From positions 1 through 27,943 of the forward strand of contig CAZYWP010000026.1 in NCBI GenBank assembly GCA_964651495.1: a stretch of 27,943 nt of DNA, read 5' to 3'. Numbering within the stretch: position 1 is the first letter of the stretch; the number at the start of each line of letters is the position of its first letter. The notes under the pieces were generated by a model. The model had not been told where the DNA came from. It saw nothing but the letters and a program-made list of their open reading frames with translations, and did no database searches. This DNA is from CAZNVB01 sp964651495 (GTDB lineage: Bacteria; Acidobacteriota; Aminicenantia; Aminicenantales; UBA8522). Of the stretch, positions 1-7,150 are shown piece after piece. The position numbers and the translations under genes are program-made.

Positions 1-702
1 CTTCATCAGGGAGAATTTCTCCAGGTTGAACATCCCCCGCGTCTCCTCCGTCACCGGGACATGGATGGTGATGATGTCGGCTTTTTTTAAAACCTCGTCG
101 AGCGGCGTATGACAGGAACATAGATCCCGGAAACTCTTATCCGAGAGGTAGGGATCACAGACGAGGACGTGGACTCCGAAGCCCTGCATTTTTTTATTGA
201 CCCGGCTGCCGATATTGCCGCACCCCACGATCCCCACCGTCTTGCCGCTCAGGCGGTAGAGGGGATAGATCTTCTCCGAGCTCCATTTCCCCGTCCTGAT
301 CCAGTCTTTGAGGATCTCATCCTGGAGATTCCTTTTTTTGTAAGTCTCGAGCATGAGCAGGACGGCATGCTCCGCCACGTCCTCGCTCGAGGCGGTCCGC
401 TCGTTAGCCAGGATGATGCCGTGGTCTGTTGCCGCTTCGACATCGACATTGTCGTAGCCGATGCCGTGGCGGATGATGACCTTGGTTTTTTCCAGCCCGG
501 CGATGACCTCGCGGCTGAACCTGGCCATGTTGACGAGGACGATGTCCGCGTCTTTGACCCGGCTGACGATTTCCGGGGCGGCGGCCTCTTTAAGCTGGAA
601 GTGCTCAAAGTGCAGTCCCAGCTTGCGGCACTCCTCTTCCTCCCAGGCGAGGTCGCGCTCGATGTAATCGGTGATTTTGAAGATAATCCCCCCAGCGGTC
701 AT
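1..702 (-). CDS. D-isomer-specific 2-hydroxyacid dehydrogenase, 3' end cut by window edge
   Basis: My translation from the ATG at 702-700 runs open to base 1 (234 codons), so the C-terminal part is missing. The visible part has the family's substrate-domain signature RHGIGYDNVDVEAAT, then the region leading into the Rossmann domain and the dinucleotide-binding motif GIVGCGNIGSRV, followed by a helix and an acidic segment DPYLSD. Family members reduce 2-keto acids to D-2-hydroxy acids (or the reverse) with NAD(H). The sequence looks most like the CtBP/phosphoglycerate-dehydrogenase-like branch. The catalytic Arg, Glu and His normally lie in or after the region that is cut, so activity cannot be judged. 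The start overlaps the stop of the GntR gene (ATGA, 699-702), implying translational coupling and shared regulation. The exact substrate is unknown. Confidence 0.9.
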   Translation of the reverse strand, partial: MTAGGIIFKITDYIERDLAWEEEECRKLGLHFEHFQLKEAAAPEIVSRVKDADIVLVNMARFSREVIAGLEKTKVIIRHGIGYDNVDVEAATDHGIILANERTASSEDVAEHAVLLMLETYKKRNLQDEILKDWIRTGKWSSEKIYPLYRLSGKTVGIVGCGNIGSRVNKKMQGFGVHVLVCDPYLSDKSFRDLCSCHTPLDEVLKKADIITIHVPVTEETRGMFNLEKFSLMK

Positions 703-1382
703 TGTTCCCTGTTTTCGAAGTGGTAGTATTTGACGATGTATTTCTTCTGGACATCGAAGGCCCAGATGGTGTTGCGGAGAAAGTCGGCCGCCCTGGCGAA
801 TTCGCCCTGCTTGAGCATGTCCACGAGCTGTCTGTGCTCGCTCATCGAGACGTCCTCCCATTCCTTGAGGAACTCTTTCGGCCGGGAGAACTCATACAGT
901 TTTTTCTTCAGGGTGTCCACGGCATCGGCCAGGGCCTGGTTTTCGGCCAGCCGGAGATAGGTCCTGTGGAATTCGAGGTTCCGTTCGTAATAGGCGTCGA
1001 AATTCCCGGACTCGATCGCCTCCGCCATCTCTTCGTCGAGGATCTCCATGCGGGTAATGTCGTGTTTTTTCATTCGCGGCGCAGCGGTTATGAGGGCGGA
1101 GCATTCCAGGGCGCCAATGATCTGGTAACAATCCTTGAAGTCCTGAAGCTTCAGCTCGCTGACCAGCACGCCCCGCCAGGGCTGGATTTTGACGAACCCC
1201 TCGGCTTCCAGCTTGATCAGCGCCTCGCGCAGGGGTGTCTTGCTGACGCCGAGCTTCTGGGCGGTCTGCTCCATGTTGATCGTCTCGCCCTGTTTGAGCT
1301 CCCCCTTTTGCATTTGGTCCCGGAGGTAATCATAAACTAGGTTTTTTAGAGATCTATAGCCAAGATCGAGTTCTTTTTTCAT
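699..1382 (-). CDS. GntR-family transcriptional regulator with FCD ligand domain
   Basis: This 227-residue protein has a winged helix-turn-helix at roughly residues 10-75, including the recognition-helix motif GVSKTPLREALIKLEAEGFV. An all-helical FCD domain follows (about 85-220) with the typical segment ERNLEFHRTYLRLAEN and a later EHRQLVDMLKQGE; such Asp/His positions usually bind a metal and a carboxylate ligand. FadR/FCD regulators are normally repressors that respond to small organic acids. The ATG at 1382 lies about 7 bases from the end of a good -10 box and has no Shine-Dalgarno sequence, so the transcript may be leaderless. It is divergent from the ornithine cyclodeaminase-like gene and coupled to the hydroxyacid dehydrogenase. 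Control of both, and of itself, is inferred. Confidence 0.93.
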   Translation of the reverse strand: MKKELDLGYRSLKNLVYDYLRDQMQKGELKQGETINMEQTAQKLGVSKTPLREALIKLEAEGFVKIQPWRGVLVSELKLQDFKDCYQIIGALECSALITAAPRMKKHDITRMEILDEEMAEAIESGNFDAYYERNLEFHRTYLRLAENQALADAVDTLKKKLYEFSRPKEFLKEWEDVSMSEHRQLVDMLKQGEFARAADFLRNTIWAFDVQKKYIVKYYHFENREQ

Positions 1383-1389
1383 TGAATTT

Positions 1390-1404
1390 GATATATGTTA
1401 TATC
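1390..1404. promoter_or_regulatory. Perfect palindrome over the -10 box, candidate GntR operator
   Basis: The minus strand reads GATATA-ACA-TATATC, a perfect 6+6 inverted repeat with a 3-base centre. Its right half is the -10 hexamer of the GntR promoter. Dyads of this size in the intergenic region of a divergent regulator are typical autoregulatory operators of the family. Binding by this particular regulator is inference. Confidence 0.5.
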
Positions 1405-1418
1405 GTATCGGTTGTCAA
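1390..1418 (-). promoter_or_regulatory. Sigma70-like promoter of the GntR gene
   Basis: On the minus strand TTGACA (1418-1413) is followed, after a 17-base spacer, by TATATC (1395-1390). The predicted transcription start is at or within a base or two of the GntR ATG at 1382. The match to the -35 consensus is exact and the spacing is ideal. Call based on sequence only. Confidence 0.6.
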
Positions 1419-1426
1419 GCTGATCA

Positions 1427-1466
1427 GCCGGCGGTCTTTTTTCGGACCTGAGACTATTCCGCCGGC
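1427..1466. repeat. GC-only 8-bp inverted repeat in the divergent intergenic region
   Basis: GCCGGCGG at 1427-1434 is exactly complementary to CCGCCGGC at 1459-1466, with a 24-base loop. It lies upstream of the Shine-Dalgarno sequence of the plus-strand gene (1479-1484), so it would form a stable hairpin in that leader if transcription starts upstream. It is not followed by a U-run on either strand, so it does not look like a standard intrinsic terminator. Confidence 0.5.
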
Positions 1467-1490
1467 AGGGACGTTTCCTGGAGGTTGGCC

Positions 1491-2462
1491 ATGGCCGAAC
1501 GCATCCTCTATCTTTCCCGGGCCGATGTGGAAACGCTGGGCCTGGAGATGAAGGAGATTATCTCTGCCCTGGAGTTCATGTTTCGGGAAAAGGGCGAGGG
1601 CCGCGTCGAGATGCCGCCCAAGCCGGGAATCCACCCCCGGCCGGACTCGTTCATCCATGCGATGCCTGCCTATATCCCGGGCCTTTGCTCCGCCGGGATG
1701 AAATGGGTGAGCGGGTTTCCCGAGAACCAGAAAAAAGGGCTGCCGTATATCACCGGGCTGCTTATTCTCAACGACCCGGAGACGGGATTGCCCCTGGCGG
1801 TGATGGACTGCACCTGGATTACGGCCAAGCGGACCGGCGCGGCCACCGCCGTGGCGGCCAAATACCTGGCCCGGCCCGATTCCCGGGCCGCCGGCGTGCT
1901 GGGCTGCGGAGTCCAGGGGAGGAGCAATATCGAAGCTTTGCGCCTGCTCTTTCCGCTGCGGCGCGTGATGGCCTATGACATCGACCGGGCCGCTCTTGAC
2001 AGTTACGTCAGTGAAATGACCTCATGCTATGGCCTGGAAGTTATTCCGGTCGGGACGCCGCAGGAGGCGGTCAGCGGCTGCGATATCGTGGTTACGGCGG
2101 GGCCAATCCTGAAAGTGCCCCATGCGACTATCCGCGCGGGCTGGCTCGGCGCTGGCTCCTTCGCTTCTCTCGTTGATTACGATTCGTACTGGCATCCCGA
2201 GGCCCTCGGGGAAGTGGACAAGTTCTGCACCGATGACGTCCCTCAGCTCGAATACTACCGATCGGTCGGCTATTTTCAGCACATCCCCCGTGTGCACGCG
2301 GACCTGGGCGAGCTTGTAACCGGACGAAAAACCGGACGGGAAAACGCTAAGGAGAAGACTATGGCCTGCAACCTCGGCCTGGCTCTGGACGACCTGGCGA
2401 CAGCCCCTCTTGTTTATAAGCGGGCGCTCGAGCAGGGGGCAGGAACCTGGCTGCGACTTTGA
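1491..2462 (+). CDS. Ornithine cyclodeaminase / mu-crystallin family protein
   Basis: The only plus-strand gene here encodes 323 residues from the ATG at 1491, chosen over the in-frame TTG at 1485 because GGAGG sits at 1480-1484, six bases before the ATG. Family landmarks are Lys71 in the segment MKWVSGFPENQ, the motif TAKRTGAATAVAAKYL with Arg114, and the Rossmann motif GVLGCGVQGRSN at about 135-146. The length fits the family. Members include ornithine cyclodeaminase, NAD-dependent alanine dehydrogenase, imine/ketimine reductases and opine-type enzymes, so the substrate cannot be assigned from this alone. It is divergent from the GntR regulator and ends 16 bases from the convergent amidohydrolase. 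I infer it is a target of that regulator. Confidence 0.9.
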   Translation: MAERILYLSRADVETLGLEMKEIISALEFMFREKGEGRVEMPPKPGIHPRPDSFIHAMPAYIPGLCSAGMKWVSGFPENQKKGLPYITGLLILNDPETGLPLAVMDCTWITAKRTGAATAVAAKYLARPDSRAAGVLGCGVQGRSNIEALRLLFPLRRVMAYDIDRAALDSYVSEMTSCYGLEVIPVGTPQEAVSGCDIVVTAGPILKVPHATIRAGWLGAGSFASLVDYDSYWHPEALGEVDKFCTDDVPQLEYYRSVGYFQHIPRVHADLGELVTGRKTGRENAKEKTMACNLGLALDDLATAPLVYKRALEQGAGTWLRL

Positions 2463-2478
2463 ACCTGGACCGTCGGGC

Positions 2479-3279
2479 TCAAGCGAAGGCGATGTGACGC
2501 CGGGCGTTGGCGCCGAAAATATTGACCCTGTCCTGTTGAGAGATCTCCGCCAGGGCCACCCGGCCGACCTGGGGACGCGGATCGAGAAAAGGGCTGTCGG
2601 TCCCGAAGAGGACCCGTTCGGAGCCGACCTCCCGGACGAAAAACTCGATCTGCCGCGCGGGACACATGGACAGGGTGATATCGAGATAGATGTTCCCTGT
2701 CTTGTGGGCCAGCTCCACGGCATGCACACTTCCATACGGACCGCCGGAATGGCCCATGACCCACTTGATCTCCGGATGAGCGGTGGCGACGCCGGCAAAC
2801 AGGTCCTGGTTTCCGTAGGGATCGTTGTCGAGCCAGGTGTGGACGAGGACGAAAAGCCGCCTGGCCGAGGCGAATTCGAAGATGCCGTTCATCCGGCGGT
2901 CGTCGAGACGGCACTTCGACCCGCTCGGATGGACCTTGATCATGACGACGTCCGGCCGGCGGAACGTCCGCTCCAGCTCGGCCAACGAGAGCTCGGGATA
3001 GTTGCCGCTGACGCCGCAGGCTCCGTATAACCGGCCGGGGAAAGAGTCCAGCGCTTCGAGCATCATCGTGTTCCCCAGGGCGATGTCCGTATCGAAGCTC
3101 AAAGTGGTCGAGATGACGGCCTTGTCGATGCCGCAGAGATCCATGTTCCTGACGATGTCCGCCGCGCCGTGGGAAGGGATGTGCATGTTAAAATAGGGCC
3201 CGAGGTGGGCGTGGAGGTCGATGATCTCGACGTCCTGGAGGGGAAGGCCGCTGTGAATGCGGCCGAAATAGTCCGTCAT
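2479..3279 (-). CDS. Amidohydrolase_2 family metal-dependent hydrolase (intact metal site)
   Basis: This 266-residue TIM-barrel protein carries the motifs expected of amidohydrolase family 2 (PF04909-type). It has the first-strand HxH pair in IDLHAHLG (His23, His25), a mid-barrel VHTW histidine, GHSGG, and the final-strand aspartate in LFGTDSPF. These residues normally bind one zinc or manganese ion and activate water. Members hydrolyse or decarboxylate cyclic and aromatic carboxylates, lactones and amides; the actual substrate is unknown. No signal peptide is visible, so it is cytoplasmic. A strong Shine-Dalgarno sequence (AAGGAGG, 3293-3287) lies in the end of the upstream gene, whose stop overlaps this ATG (3276-3279). 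The two products are therefore probably made in similar amounts. Confidence 0.92.
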   Translation of the reverse strand: MTDYFGRIHSGLPLQDVEIIDLHAHLGPYFNMHIPSHGAADIVRNMDLCGIDKAVISTTLSFDTDIALGNTMMLEALDSFPGRLYGACGVSGNYPELSLAELERTFRRPDVVMIKVHPSGSKCRLDDRRMNGIFEFASARRLFVLVHTWLDNDPYGNQDLFAGVATAHPEIKWVMGHSGGPYGSVHAVELAHKTGNIYLDITLSMCPARQIEFFVREVGSERVLFGTDSPFLDPRPQVGRVALAEISQQDRVNIFGANARRHIAFA

Positions 3280-4034
3280 GGCAGCACCTCCTTCAGGATC
3301 CGGTCGAGGTTGGCCGCGGCAATGGCTTCCTTATCGGCCCAGGCGATGTCCGCATAGGTCAGGCGGGCGACGGCGGCCGTTCCGGTGTACTGAGGCATGT
3401 TGGTCCCGAAGAGAATCCGGCCGGAGCCGAACCGGCGGACGACATCCTCGACCGCTCCCCCGCCCATAAAGCGGGACATCTCCACGTACAGATAGTCGAA
3501 CCGTTCCCAAAGAGGATAGAGGAAGCGATGGTGGCGATAGCTGCAGTTAGATAGAATGATGGGAAGCTGAGGATATTTTTGCAGCAGGGAGAATATTTCT
3601 TCCCAGGAGACGATTTCGATGTCCAGAATGAGCGGCAGCCGGGCTGCCTGGAGAGCGGTGAGGAGCTCGCCGGAACACCATTCGGCCAGGGTGAAACTGT
3701 GATGCAGCCGGCCGGGGTAGAGCCGGGCGGCCTTGACTCCCTTGTCCTTCATCTCGGCCAGGAGCTGATCGGGGGGAGGCAATTCTCCGGTATGATGGGG
3801 AAGAAGGACCCAGACCGGATGGAGGCCGGCGTGCCCCTTGAGTTCATCGAGCAGGAGCGTGTTGCCCAGAGGAGGGTGGCCGTCCCTGGCCAGGACATGA
3901 TAGACCAAAGCCTCCTCCACACCTGCGGTCTCCATTTCGCGGCGGAGCCCGGCGGCATCGGGAATGTCCAGGAGGTGGGGATATCCCGTCCTCCCGATCG
4001 AGCAGTTGCAATCAAAAAAACGCAGCTTATTCAT
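3276..4034 (-). CDS. Amidohydrolase_2-like protein with degenerate metal site
   Basis: The 252-residue protein follows the same fold pattern as its downstream neighbour, but key ligands are changed. The first-strand HxH is CNC (FDCNCSIG, Cys9 and Cys11) and the last-strand catalytic aspartate is Asn in LFGTNMP. The mid-barrel region reads ILSNCSYRHH instead of a GHSGG-type histidine strand. Some residues could bind a metal in another way, but the ordinary mononuclear site is not present. It overlaps the intact paralogue by ATGA, which suggests a partner or scaffold subunit, or an enzyme with altered chemistry. The start at 4034 has AGGA about 7 bases upstream. The 99 bases between this gene and the FG-GAP gene hold no convincing terminator or promoter. 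Confidence 0.82.
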   Translation of the reverse strand: MNKLRFFDCNCSIGRTGYPHLLDIPDAAGLRREMETAGVEEALVYHVLARDGHPPLGNTLLLDELKGHAGLHPVWVLLPHHTGELPPPDQLLAEMKDKGVKAARLYPGRLHHSFTLAEWCSGELLTALQAARLPLILDIEIVSWEEIFSLLQKYPQLPIILSNCSYRHHRFLYPLWERFDYLYVEMSRFMGGGAVEDVVRRFGSGRILFGTNMPQYTGTAAVARLTYADIAWADKEAIAAANLDRILKEVLP

Positions 4035-4133
4035 CGGCTTTTCCTGTTTCGTCCTTTTTGCAGGATATCATATAAGGCCCGCAGAGAAAAATCCTCTTGC
4101 AGCCATGAATATATTATTCCTCTCGGTTTAGTA

Positions 4134-5765
4134 TTATTTTTCCGGCTCAACGACCCTGATCGTCTGCGCCGCCGCGACATCCCGGAGGACAACCTCCGCT
4201 CCCGCCGGGAACCGGACGAGGAGGTCATATTTCCCGGCGGCAAGGCCGAAATGGACCTGGAGCGGGTTTCCCGGAAACGTTCCGTTTCCCGCTGTGACCT
4301 GCTGGAAACCGCGAAGAAACGCCTTCTCCCGGAGATGGCCGCTGTCATAAACCCAGACCTTTGCCAGCACAGCGGAGCGGTTTGATTTTTTCCCTTCCAG
4401 GTCGACCTTGAGAAAATTCCGGTTGTCGGTCTTGTTCCGGAAAAGCTTCCACTTGCCCGGGTTTGCGGCGCTCGGCCGCCGCCAGTTCCCGGAGGCCAGG
4501 TCGAGGTCGCCGTCGCCGTCGAGGTCGCCCAGGGCGCAGCCGTGCCCGTAGAAAACCGCCCCGCCGGTCTTCTGAGCGGATTCGCTGAAGCGCCCCCGGC
4601 CGTCATTGAGAAACACCAGCGAGTCGTTCCAGCTGTTGTTGACGTAGATGTCCAGGTCCCCGTCGTTATCGATGTCGCCCATGGTGGATCCACGGCTGTT
4701 GGTGAGGATGGTCACTCCGGAGGCTTCGGAAACGTCGCTGAAGGTGCCGTCGCCGTTGTTGCGGAAGAGGGAGTTCGCCCCCCACTGCGCTTCCGGGTGT
4801 CCGGGGCCGGAGCTGTTGGCCAGGAACAAGTCCAGGTCGCCGTCGGTGTCGACGTCTCCCCAGAAGCAGGAGATGTTGTTCCCCCGCCCGGCCAGGCCGG
4901 CTTCCCTGGTCACATCGCTGAAAGTGGCGTCGCCGTTGTTCCGGTAAAGGATCCGGGTGACGGGCCGGTCGGTGTCGTTGATGTTGCCGACATAGAGGTC
5001 GGGATCGCCGTCGTTGTCATAGTCGGCAAAGGCGCAGCAGTAGCCGTTGCCCTGGTCGGCCACGCCGGCCTCGGCGGCGATATCCCGATAAGTCCCGTCT
5101 CCGTTATTGACGTAAAGGGAATTGGCGCAGTCGGCGCCCTTCCTGTAGCCGCCCTCGGCAACATAGATATCAAGGAGTCCGTCGCCGTTGATATCGGCCG
5201 TGCTGACCCCGCAGGAAAAATTGAACTCATTACCGGCCAGCCGCGCTTTGGCCGCCAGCTCGGCGAACCCCTCGTCGAACCCGAGGTAGAAGGCGTTGGG
5301 CTGGAGGACCAGGCCCCTGGTCTGGCTGAGCGCTTCGAGGTTGTTGGCGCAGAAGAGGTCGAGGTAGCCGTTGTTATCGAAATCGGCGACGGCCACACCG
5401 TGGGTGTCGTAGGGGCAGTCGGTGCGGGAGACGGCCGACATGTCCTTGAACCGGAGGCCACCTTCATTCTGGAAAAGCTTGTTGCGGGCGTAGACGACAC
5501 TGAGGTAGATATCCAGGTCGCCGTCCTTGTCGAAGTCGGCCATAGCGATGCACTTCCCGTGGCCCTGGTAGTCGAACCCGGAGACAGCGGTGACATCCTC
5601 GAAGAGGCTTCCGTTGAGGAAACGGTTCCGCAGCTCGCCGGGGCCGGAAACCTGGAGAAACCCGGCGTCTTCCCGGCGCCTTTCACCCTTGTTCAGGGGG
5701 GGGAAGAGAAGGACGATGACGACGGCTGGAATAATGATTGCCCAAAGAATTTTGTTCTTGTCCAT
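4134..5765 (-). CDS. Membrane-anchored FG-GAP/VCBS propeller with C-terminal ASPIC/UnbV domain
   Basis: The 543-residue protein starts with a hydrophobic segment (about 7-23) and no clear cleavage site, so it is probably a signal anchor with the rest outside. Seven calcium-binding DxDxDGxxD-type motifs occur at about residues 77, 128, 190, 248, 304, 364 and 414 (for example DFDKDGDLDIYL and DIDNDGDLDIYV), giving a predicted seven-bladed beta-propeller. The last 95 residues match the ASPIC/UnbV domain pattern, with the segments GFQQVTAGNGTFPG and VHFGLAAGKYDLLVRFPAGA. Such proteins bind ligands or partners rather than catalyse reactions. The gene starts 12 bases after the AGE-like gene, with GAGGA upstream, so it is probably co-transcribed with the lyase genes. 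A role in holding glycan or enzymes at the surface is inference. Confidence 0.9.
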   Translation of the reverse strand: MDKNKILWAIIIPAVVIVLLFPPLNKGERRREDAGFLQVSGPGELRNRFLNGSLFEDVTAVSGFDYQGHGKCIAMADFDKDGDLDIYLSVVYARNKLFQNEGGLRFKDMSAVSRTDCPYDTHGVAVADFDNNGYLDLFCANNLEALSQTRGLVLQPNAFYLGFDEGFAELAAKARLAGNEFNFSCGVSTADINGDGLLDIYVAEGGYRKGADCANSLYVNNGDGTYRDIAAEAGVADQGNGYCCAFADYDNDGDPDLYVGNINDTDRPVTRILYRNNGDATFSDVTREAGLAGRGNNISCFWGDVDTDGDLDLFLANSSGPGHPEAQWGANSLFRNNGDGTFSDVSEASGVTILTNSRGSTMGDIDNDGDLDIYVNNSWNDSLVFLNDGRGRFSESAQKTGGAVFYGHGCALGDLDGDGDLDLASGNWRRPSAANPGKWKLFRNKTDNRNFLKVDLEGKKSNRSAVLAKVWVYDSGHLREKAFLRGFQQVTAGNGTFPGNPLQVHFGLAAGKYDLLVRFPAGAEVVLRDVAAAQTIRVVEPEK

Positions 5766-5777
5766 TGGTCGTATTCC

Positions 5778-7136
5778 TCAGACAAACAGTCCCGAGACCC
5801 TGCCCTTCCTGTCCATCATTCTGTTGATGGCCAGGAGGTTGAGCATGAGATGGCGGGGATGATGGAAGTTTTCTACGCGGTTGGAGTGCCGCTCGAAGGT
5901 CACCTTGCGGTCGGCCGCGTGCATCCAGAGAGGAAACCCGTATTGCTTCAGAGTGTATTTCTCCTGGACATAGCTGTTCATTCGGTTGAAGATGTCCCGG
6001 GCCCAGGACGCTCCGGTGTGTTCGGCGATGAACAGGGAGCCGATCAGAACTTCCTCCTGGAGCCAGAGCACCTTGTCCACTTTCCAGATGTTCTTGTCCA
6101 CGTGGTCGAGGGAGCGGAAGGCGCCGCCGTAGACGTCGTCCCAGGCCACTTCGACATGGCGCTTGAACCGCCGGGCGGCCAGGTCGAAGAGGGGTTTGTC
6201 TTTCCTCCGGGCGGCCTCGTATAAAACCATCCACAGCGTCTCGATCGCATGCCCGGTGTAGGAGAACTGGGCGTATTCGTTTTGCGGCCGTGACATGTCG
6301 TGATTGAGGATCTCATTGAGCAGGTCGAAATCCGGGTTGTGATGATAAGCCATGATGGCCTCGAGCGCCCGGTCGGCCAGCGCCTGGATCTCGGCGTCGT
6401 CCAGATAGCTGAGCATCTGATTCGCCGTGTTGATCAGGACCATCCAGACGCCCAGGACCCGCGCGCCGGGGGTGAGGGGTGCCTCCTGTCCGAGATAGCT
6501 CCGGCCCGCCTCCGGCTGGTAATCGTCTCGGTCGTAGAGCCGGATGACCTTGGCGATGATCTCCTTGGCCAGGTCGAAATATTTTTTTTCGCCGGACGCT
6601 CTGGCGAACTCGGCTAGGCCGCCGGCGACAAAGAGATCGCCGTAGCCCCTGGTGTCCGGCTCGCCTTTGGGCGTCCCTTCGCGGCTGAAACCGGAAGGCC
6701 ACTGTCCGTCGCCGGCAGGCTTGTGCTTGAGGATGAAATTCGCCGACTTGGCCGCGACATCGAGATACTTGGCCTCGCGGGCCAGGTTGTTGTAGAGAAA
6801 AGAATAGACCCAGATGCCGCGGCCTTCGTACCAGGTGGTTTTGTCCTGGGTGATATTGGTCCCGTCTCGGTCGGTATTGCACATGAATCCGCCGAGGTCA
6901 TGGTCGATGACATATTTCTCCACAAAGGGAAGGAAGTCATCGTAGAGGTCGTATTCGTACTGTTTTTTCAGCTTCTGGAGGTCCTCGAGAGAGAAGGCTT
7001 GCCTTTCCTCGCCCGTTCCGGGCTCATTCGGCGCGCCGCCAGAGACCGGACCGTTTTTTTCCCTGCAGCTCCAGGACCCCGCTGCCACCGCCGCCGCTGC
7101 GGCCGACGACTTGCCCAGAAATGCGCGTCTTTTCAT
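5778..7136 (-). CDS. Tat-exported AGE (N-acylglucosamine 2-epimerase) family protein
   Basis: The start chosen is the ATG at 7136, because AAGGAG lies six bases upstream and the product then begins MKRRAFLGKSS, a twin-arginine signal with an Ala-rich h-region. An ATG at 7154 overlaps the HepA stop (ATGA) and would add six residues. The ending GSWSC of the signal may be a weak lipobox, though Trp at -2 is unusual. The mature part follows the (alpha/alpha)6 AGE fold, with SYTGHAIETLWMVLYEAARR, LWLQEEVLIGSLF and a C-terminal WMHAADRKVTFERHS. The length (452 aa) is close to family size plus signal. AGE enzymes epimerise or isomerise sugars such as N-acetylglucosamine, mannose or cellobiose. An extracytoplasmic one beside lyases probably processes released oligosaccharides, or is a related hydrolase; the reaction is not established. 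Confidence 0.85.
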   Translation of the reverse strand: MKRRAFLGKSSAAAAAVAAGSWSCREKNGPVSGGAPNEPGTGEERQAFSLEDLQKLKKQYEYDLYDDFLPFVEKYVIDHDLGGFMCNTDRDGTNITQDKTTWYEGRGIWVYSFLYNNLAREAKYLDVAAKSANFILKHKPAGDGQWPSGFSREGTPKGEPDTRGYGDLFVAGGLAEFARASGEKKYFDLAKEIIAKVIRLYDRDDYQPEAGRSYLGQEAPLTPGARVLGVWMVLINTANQMLSYLDDAEIQALADRALEAIMAYHHNPDFDLLNEILNHDMSRPQNEYAQFSYTGHAIETLWMVLYEAARRKDKPLFDLAARRFKRHVEVAWDDVYGGAFRSLDHVDKNIWKVDKVLWLQEEVLIGSLFIAEHTGASWARDIFNRMNSYVQEKYTLKQYGFPLWMHAADRKVTFERHSNRVENFHHPRHLMLNLLAINRMMDRKGRVSGLFV

Positions 7137-7150
7137 GATTTTCTCCTTAT

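Noticed and set aside
2442..2469. Direct repeat GAACCTGG at the end of the plus-strand gene
   Set aside because: It is two 8-base copies only, one within coding sequence, with no mobile element or attachment-site context; probably chance.
2463..2478. Possible bidirectional terminator between the convergent genes
   Set aside because: Only 16 bases separate the two stops, and no stem followed by a T-run is visible on either strand here or in the adjoining coding ends.
2022..2798. 258-codon minus-strand open frame
   Set aside because: It overlaps both the ornithine cyclodeaminase-like gene and the intact amidohydrolase, each of which has clear motifs. The composition (Ser/Arg/Pro-rich) is typical of a shadow frame.
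4035..4133. Promoter for the amidohydrolase pair in the AT-rich 99-base gap
   Set aside because: TATGAT-like hexamers are present, but no -35 match at 16-18 bases could be found, so it is not reported as a feature.
4542..6224. 560-codon plus-strand open frame
   Set aside because: It lies antisense to both the FG-GAP and AGE-like genes. Its Val/Gly/Asp-rich product mirrors the repeated DGD codons on the other strand and matches no family I know.
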